Below, piece by piece: positions 16,001 through 19,402 of a stretch of 19,402 nucleotides of DNA. Numbering within the stretch: the first letter of the stretch is position 1; every line of letters begins with the position of its first letter. A model generated the notes under the pieces. It did no database searches. It was not told the DNA's origin and saw only the letters and a list, made by a program, of their open reading frames with translations. Origin of the DNA: Coemansia sp. RSA 1804 (taxonomy: Eukaryota > Kickxellomycota > Kickxellomycetes > Kickxellales > Kickxellaceae); the NCBI GenBank assembly GCA_027578815.1, contig JANBTH010000359.1:1-19402 (forward strand), given 5' to 3'. The translations under genes and the position numbers were made by a program.

Positions 16001-17976
16001 ACCTTGCATCCGAACTGCACCATCATTGCAATCGTCATATCGATGTACGGCTGTGAAATGACCTTGCCGCCAACAAGTACGAGATGAACGGGCTCCTGTG
16101 CATAAGGAGCACACAGGAGAATCGACGACACGTATTGGGAGCTCACCGATGCTGCAAGCTCGATGCGACCGCCAGGGAACTGTTTGCCCGTGTGCGTCAC
16201 ACGTATCGGCAGCGAGCCCTCGCGCTCGCAGTACTCAATCGTGCATCCGTTGGCGCGCAGCGCATCGACAAGTGGGCCTGCCGGGCGCTGCTTCATGCGC
16301 GCATTTCCTGTCACCACCGTTGTGGCCTCAGTGTCGCTGCCAGCATCAATGATGTTGACTGTGGTTGTCAGGAACCGCGATGCGGTGCCTGCGTTCCCAA
16401 GGTAAAGCTCGCCATCGGGCACACGCAGCTTGCCGCCGCCGCCGCCCACAACAAGAGTGTCACCGTCATCTTCCCACGCAAATGTGCATCCGTCCATTGC
16501 CTGCAGCGCAGTTATCATCACCTGCGTGTCGTCCGAGTGCAGCAGGTTCTTGATGCGGCACTCGCTAGTTCCAAGCGCCGCCAGCTGCAGCGCGCGGTTC
16601 GAGATGGACTTGCTGCCGGGCGGCACAACGACAATGTTATCAGCATTGCCTGCTGCGGATATGGAGGTAGGGACAGGGCTGACTAGCACGCCAGCCGAGA
16701 TCACCTCGTTGATAAGTGAGTCGTCAACGTTGGTTGGCTGCAACTCCAATGTCTCTCCAAGGCGCTTGAGAATAACGATACGCTTCTGTGACCCGATAGT
16801 CTTCTTATCGAGCCCCATGATGTCCATCAGACGGCGCGGCCGAACTTCGGCAATCCGGCGGTCGCCAACCAGACTGCGGATCATAGGGTCGCTAACCGAT
16901 GTTGGCAGCCCGTATGCGCGCAGACAGCGTGTCAGCCGTGCTACACCAACCTCACCGAGATGGCCCATGCGACGCGCAATCTCTGCCTCGAGAACACAGC
17001 CGATGGACACGCACTCGCCGTGGAGGACCTGCGGTGACAGAATGGCCTCGATGGCATGTCCGATAGTGTGGCCAAAGTTGAGCAGTCCACGCATCCCTGA
17101 TTCGCGCTCATCGTGGGTGACCACGTACGCCTTGACGCGGGCAGACGCCGAGATCACGCGCAAGAGCAGCGCTTGCTCTGGCGAGCGCGTATCCAGCGTC
17201 AGTCCAGCGTCAGTGGTGTTCTTCTGGCCCTCCAGCACCGCAGCACGCACCTCGGCAGCACTTGTCTCCAGAATATCAAACTCCTCGGGCGTCCAAATCG
17301 CGGCGGTCTTCACGACCTCGGCCATTCCGTTGGAGAACTCGCGAGCAGGAAGCGTACTTAGCACAGCCATGTCCATGTAGATGCGTTTGGGCTGCCAGAA
17401 CGCACCGATAAGATTCTTGCCGGCCGGCGTGTCAACTGCAGTCTTGCCCCCGATAGACGAGTCAACCATGGCTAGTAGCGACGTTGGGATCTGGATGAAC
17501 GGCACGCCGCGCATGAAGGTCGCCGCTACAAACCCAACAAGATCGCCGATGACGCCGCCGCCAAGCGCAAGCACCATGGTGTCGCGTGTGCATTTCTGGC
17601 TGAGCATCCAGTCCTCGATTGCGCCCTTTGTTGCACGCGATTTGCTCGTTTCTCCCGGCGGCAGGATATGAGTCAGCAGTCGCGGAACCTTGGCACTTCC
17701 CCCTTTGGAACTGTGGTGGCTCCATGCCGCCTGGAATCCGTCCTGGTACTTTTCCAGGTACAGACGTGCCAGGTTGGTGTCGGTGATCAGTACGTAGGTC
17801 GATGCCGGTGCCAGGTTCGCAAAGATGTCCGCCCAAATGTAGTCGATCAGATGGAATCCGCACACGATGCTCTTTGTGCCAAGGATCTCAATGTGCTCGA
17901 CCTCGGCGAGCTTTAGTGGACGGCCAGCCTCCTTGGCGGCTGCAGCGCTACTGCTGTTGTTAGCTGTGGCTGACAT
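13063..17976 (-). CDS. ARO1: Pentafunctional AROM polypeptide (shikimate pathway steps 2-6)
   Basis: This cytosolic enzyme converts DAHP to EPSP, the route to chorismate and aromatic amino acids. The 1637-residue chain has all five domains in the standard fungal order. (1) 3-dehydroquinate synthase, about 20-410: GGGVIGDLVGF (139-149), SSIGGKTAVD, zinc ligands E220, H303 and H319. (2) EPSP synthase, about 445-882: PPGSKSISNRA (452-462), LGNAGTASRFL (526-536). (3) Shikimate kinase, about 911-1085: Walker A GMRGVGKT (917-924). (4) Type I 3-dehydroquinase, about 1105-1330: H1243 in SYHD, Schiff-base K1275. (5) Shikimate dehydrogenase, about 1352-1637: SPSPAMHN (1369-1376), K1418, D1460, Rossmann GAGGTGRAA (1489-1497). 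Length is close to the usual about 1,580 plus an Ala/Ser-rich N-terminal extension. No frameshift, intron or missing catalytic residue was found. Start context is ACCAATG. Confidence 0.99.
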   Translation of the reverse strand: MSATANNSSSAAAAKEAGRPLKLAEVEHIEILGTKSIVCGFHLIDYIWADIFANLAPASTYVLITDTNLARLYLEKYQDGFQAAWSHHSSKGGSAKVPRLLTHILPPGETSKSRATKGAIEDWMLSQKCTRDTMVLALGGGVIGDLVGFVAATFMRGVPFIQIPTSLLAMVDSSIGGKTAVDTPAGKNLIGAFWQPKRIYMDMAVLSTLPAREFSNGMAEVVKTAAIWTPEEFDILETSAAEVRAAVLEGQKNTTDAGLTLDTRSPEQALLLRVISASARVKAYVVTHDERESGMRGLLNFGHTIGHAIEAILSPQVLHGECVSIGCVLEAEIARRMGHLGEVGVARLTRCLRAYGLPTSVSDPMIRSLVGDRRIAEVRPRRLMDIMGLDKKTIGSQKRIVILKRLGETLELQPTNVDDSLINEVISAGVLVSPVPTSISAAGNADNIVVVPPGSKSISNRALQLAALGTSECRIKNLLHSDDTQVMITALQAMDGCTFAWEDDGDTLVVGGGGGKLRVPDGELYLGNAGTASRFLTTTVNIIDAGSDTEATTVVTGNARMKQRPAGPLVDALRANGCTIEYCEREGSLPIRVTHTGKQFPGGRIELAASVSSQYVSSILLCAPYAQEPVHLVLVGGKVISQPYIDMTIAMMVQFGCKVQRIAENEYLIPRGAYTNPSEYVVESDASSATYPLAFAAITGTQCTVPNIGSASLQGDARFAVDVLRPMGCVVEQTETSTTVRGPPRGGLKALGDIDMEPMTDAFLTASVLAAVAPTSNGGVTRIRGIANQHVKECDRIAAMCDELAKFGVKTENHRDGINVYGVALGDLADATPSVDCYDDHRVAMSFSILACVAPRGAEIRERRCVGKTWPQWWDVLARDLGAPTAGVDPAPIAHASGKDAGGSSAGPGNASVVIIGMRGVGKTALGTAAAKALGLGFVDMDAYLEKEVGQTIPEIVNGSGWAAFREHESRLLGKALAEDYRTGHIVACGGGVVECEANRKILKEHAARGAVVICLVPNMQHVAEYLNQDKTRPAYSATSDINDVYARRIPLYAESCNYEYLVDKALLAANEEDQAGSWSVIERDFIRLVGFATGRRLNRVDIAHQSFFVSLTAPDVRDYLPAKLSQLVAGAHAIELRVDLLLGAAPFVGANLADAGVQDAFVHYAHRQFTVLRHSSSLPVVFTVRTEPQGGAFPAESDPLRVRLLRSAIQWGAEYVDVEVDAATAAEVYAARQNSLVVASYHDVTGKQLRWNEAEREFADEMLVRARSCGDIAKLISVAQSWADNLACQRFLQQHHSVEKPVIALNMGYLGQLSRVLCPCLTPVTHPLLTSAAAPGQISVKQINEARFLGGLLPSKRFFLFGTPIQQSPSPAMHNAGFTALGLPHVYGLKETQTADELRDILAAADFGGASVTIPHKQSVIPLLGSLTQAAQRIGAVNTIIPTTQEGSDRVVLVGDNTDYLGIVGCLQRAQLEQQSGSFATARGLVIGAGGTGRAALYALYTLGVQNVILFNRTVARAEELAREFGELFTSIRVVADLETATLDRPTYIVGTIPANDLVIPDELFGAGGAGVALDMAYKPRWTPLLGAAEKNGWKTVPGVAVLIEQGIHQLEKWTHATAPVKVMADAVYAKYDAEF

Positions 17977-18099
17977 TGGTTATCTTTTCTTTATTCTGTT
18001 TTCTGATGCTGCTTTTTGGTCGATAAAGGCCTGGATCCAATGTGGGAAAAATGGAGGAAGCTTTACACAAAAAGAAGGAAGAAAGAAGAAAGACAACAG

Positions 18100-18107
18100 T
18101 TTATATA
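18100..18107 (-). promoter_or_regulatory. Candidate TATA box of ARO1
   Basis: The - strand reads a perfect TATATAAA, 124-131 bases before the ARO1 ATG. This is a plausible distance for a fungal TATA box, and CT-rich sequence flanks it on the sense strand. Assigned by consensus and position. Confidence 0.5.
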
Positions 18108-18128
18108 TTGTTAGAACCCCTTGATAAT

Positions 18129-18170
18129 AAAAAGGGGGAAGAAAGAGAAGAGAAGGAGAGAGGGAAAAGG
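18129..18170 (+). repeat. 42-base uninterrupted purine tract in the ARO1 promoter
   Basis: Every base from 18129 to 18170 is A or G, mainly AG/GAA/GGA units. On the ARO1 sense strand it is a pure pyrimidine run just upstream of the TATA candidate. Such tracts resist nucleosomes and can adopt triplex structures; a role here is inference. Confidence 0.7.
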
Positions 18171-18322
18171 CGAGTGGCAAAAAGTGAAGGTCAAAAGTCA
18201 CAGCAGCAAACAAAAAAATTGGGAAGCCTCCATTCCCCCCCATTCAAGAAACTCTACGCACATAAAAATTAATCGGTGTGACTTTTTATACCCTGATCTG
18301 ACCGTATTTTTTTGAATGCTTC

Positions 18323-18329
18323 TGAGTCA
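18323..18329. promoter_or_regulatory. TGAGTCA: Gcn4/CpcA-type bZIP site upstream of ARO1
   Basis: A perfect palindromic-core TGAGTCA lies about 347 bases upstream of the ARO1 ATG. It is the consensus for Gcn4/CpcA, the general amino-acid control activator that induces ARO1 orthologues in ascomycetes. It lies in promoter-like sequence with a TATA candidate between it and the gene. A 7-mer can occur by chance, so this is a candidate only. Confidence 0.45.
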
Positions 18330-18579
18330 CTTGATAATTTTTCTCTTTCATCAATATCGTATGGAGAGATAAACAAGCAGAAGAGATTAATTAAAAGAAC
18401 ACAATAGTACTCCATGCCTTGTTTTTCCTTCATGGTTTTTGCTGCCAATAGTCAATATTCTGCTCTCTTTCTTTACATCCAGCCACCACCTCCACTCCCT
18501 TTTTTCTTGGCAACCAAATAACAATGGCTGTAAACAGCCTCTTCACACGCAAGCAATCCCAGAATGTGTAGATGTGAGT

Positions 18580-19242
18580 TTAGTTTTTTAGATTGCCACT
18601 GAAGAGAAAAATGTCTTCGCTCTGCATAACGGGGTGCTGGTCCGTGGGCTTGATGTCGTGGAATCTGAACCGGTTGCTCCAGAGGGCCATGAACTGGGCC
18701 TCCTCCTCAAAATTGCGCGTCTCATAGGCCAGCAGCACGCTCGTGTTATCTCCAGCCAGCCGCGCAAGCGTGTCCGCCAGATGCGAATGAAGCTCCCTTG
18801 TCCATATGCCGTCGGACACGATGATCAAGTCGGGTGCAGCAGTAATCCTTTCTCTGTGCTCTGGGATGCACCAGTCAAGACATATGGCCGACACTGTGCC
18901 CTGCGGTTTGTTCAGGGAGATGTTGTGCTCCAGTAGGGGAACCAGCTCGGTTTTGTCGGATAGCAGTACTGTGGTTTCCGGTTGCAGACACGACACTGTG
19001 ATCCCTACGATTCCGGTCCCTGCCCCGAGCTCCAAAATTGTCTTGCCCCGAAGATCCGTCTTCCCCTGTGACACTTGCCAGTCCAGGTATTTTGCAGCAA
19101 CAATACCTGCATCCCACACAGTCGATCCCACCCCCGTTCTTGTGGATCCGGAAGTGTCCTGCAGCACACGCACAGATTTATTCCCGTTGTCTGTGCGCGA
19201 AGAGAGCTCTAGCTCGTACTCGATAAGCTTGTCGAAATTCAT
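18580..19242 (-). CDS. METTL21/Methyltransf_16 family protein-lysine methyltransferase (VCP-KMT/Efm6-like)
   Basis: This is a seven-beta-strand S-adenosylmethionine-dependent methyltransferase; relatives methylate lysines on the AAA ATPase VCP/p97 or translation elongation factors. The 220-residue protein has the family layout: GSTVWDAGIVAAKYL (39-53), SAM-binding motif I ELGAGTG (71-77), acidic SDKTEL (95-100) after strand 2, LDW (122-124), SDGIW (143-147) and AYETRNFEEE (172-181). The end, FHDIKPTDQHPVMQSEDIFLF, resembles the VCP-KMT (METTL21D) C-terminus. The usual (D/E)xx(Y/F) motif reads D144-G-I-W147. The ATG at 19242 gives a typical family length, and the upstream sequence is noncoding-like. 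The substrate cannot be assigned from sequence: VCP/p97 and eEF1A are both possible. Confidence 0.88.
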   Translation of the reverse strand: MNFDKLIEYELELSSRTDNGNKSVRVLQDTSGSTRTGVGSTVWDAGIVAAKYLDWQVSQGKTDLRGKTILELGAGTGIVGITVSCLQPETTVLLSDKTELVPLLEHNISLNKPQGTVSAICLDWCIPEHRERITAAPDLIIVSDGIWTRELHSHLADTLARLAGDNTSVLLAYETRNFEEEAQFMALWSNRFRFHDIKPTDQHPVMQSEDIFLFSGNLKN

Positions 19243-19402
19243 ATGTGACTCTCTCTTTTTCTATTGTATATGTAGGCGGTTAATGGGTGTGGTAAGAGCT
19301 ATGTTGGAGAAAGCTGGTTATGTTCCGCATATTAGCTATGCTTATCCGCAGCAATTACTGTCTTCATTACTCCGATCCGGGGATATGGGAACAAAGCGAC
19401 AA
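19243..19402. other. Upstream region of the methyltransferase gene (window edge)
   Basis: This is 160 bases of noncoding-looking sequence that contains the leader and promoter of the leftward methyltransferase gene. Its - strand begins with a CT-free GA-rich leader just before the ATG. A TGACTC hexamer at 19245-19250 is only a partial match to the bZIP consensus. No gene is seen before the window ends. Confidence 0.5.

Larger units (their letters stand above)
17977..18579. other. ARO1 upstream region and 3' flank of the methyltransferase gene
   Basis: This 603-bp spacer separates two genes that both run leftward. It contains the ARO1 promoter: a TATA box on the - strand (18100-18107), a long purine tract on + (pyrimidine on the ARO1 sense strand, 18129-18170), a second TATAAAAA on - (18284-18290 region) and a TGAGTCA site (18323-18329). 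The right part is the methyltransferase 3'UTR, with a 15-codon forward mini-ORF at 18524-18571. No full gene is present. Confidence 0.7.

Noticed and set aside
16430..17380. 316-codon forward frame opposite ARO1, with other long antisense frames there
   Set aside because: They are shadows of GC-rich ARO1 codons: Ser/Arg/Pro-rich, with no domain, while the - strand carries every AROM motif.
1..19402. Mobile elements, CRISPR arrays, tRNA or rRNA genes, and prokaryotic defence-like systems
   Set aside because: I saw no terminal inverted repeats with transposase motifs, no regularly spaced repeats, no tRNA A/B box pairs and no rRNA-like blocks. The content is ordinary eukaryotic nuclear genes.

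Overview
The window looks like a compact, intron-poor nuclear region of an early-diverging fungus. I infer a Zoopagomycota/Kickxellomycotina-type genome, but taxonomy cannot be settled from sequence reading alone. The evidence is a fungal pentafunctional AROM protein, a Urc4/DUF1688 protein and a Tsc10-type sphingolipid reductase, next to an Integrator subunit (INTS8) of a complex generally missing from the well-studied yeasts. Coding regions are GC-rich. The spacers are AT-rich and full of T, TC or purine runs, as in fungal promoters and UTRs. Nine complete genes and one partial gene are visible, and every one reads as a single uninterrupted frame.

Layout, left to right. On the + strand: the 3' end of TAF1 (1-441, TFIID), LSM3 (719-1021, Sm-like RNA-binding protein), a MYST histone acetyltransferase of the Sas3/Mst2/KAT7 type (1741-3243), a type I membrane glycoprotein with an apparently dead trypsin-fold ectodomain (3923-5476), INTS8 (5795-8950), URC4/DUF1688 (9747-11114), TSC10/KDSR (11213-12232) and an acyl-CoA-binding protein (12529-12882). 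On the - strand: the giant ARO1 gene (17976-13063) and a METTL21/Methyltransf_16 protein methyltransferase (19242-18580). ACBP and ARO1 are convergent, with about 180 bp between their stop codons.

Functionally this is mostly housekeeping. Four genes serve RNA polymerase II transcription and RNA metabolism (TAF1, LSM3, the MYST enzyme, INTS8). Three are metabolic (URC4 in uracil catabolism, TSC10 in sphingoid-base synthesis, ARO1 in the shikimate pathway). One is a lipid carrier and one a protein methyltransferase. I see no operon-like system; each gene appears to have its own spacer promoter, the tightest spacing being 98 bp between URC4 and TSC10.

The most interesting locus is 3923-5476. 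Its ectodomain keeps chymotrypsin-fold spacing, including a 16-residue Cys-Cys interval matching Cys42-Cys58, but all three catalytic positions are substituted. It is tethered by one membrane helix to a cytoplasmic tail with a proline run and a PPxY motif. That suggests a surface pseudoprotease with a possible ubiquitin-ligase-binding tail. Second is the fungal INTS8, which begins with a WFGY motif aligned to the metazoan WFEF motif linked to PP2A recruitment. No tRNA, rRNA, mobile element or CRISPR array was recognised.
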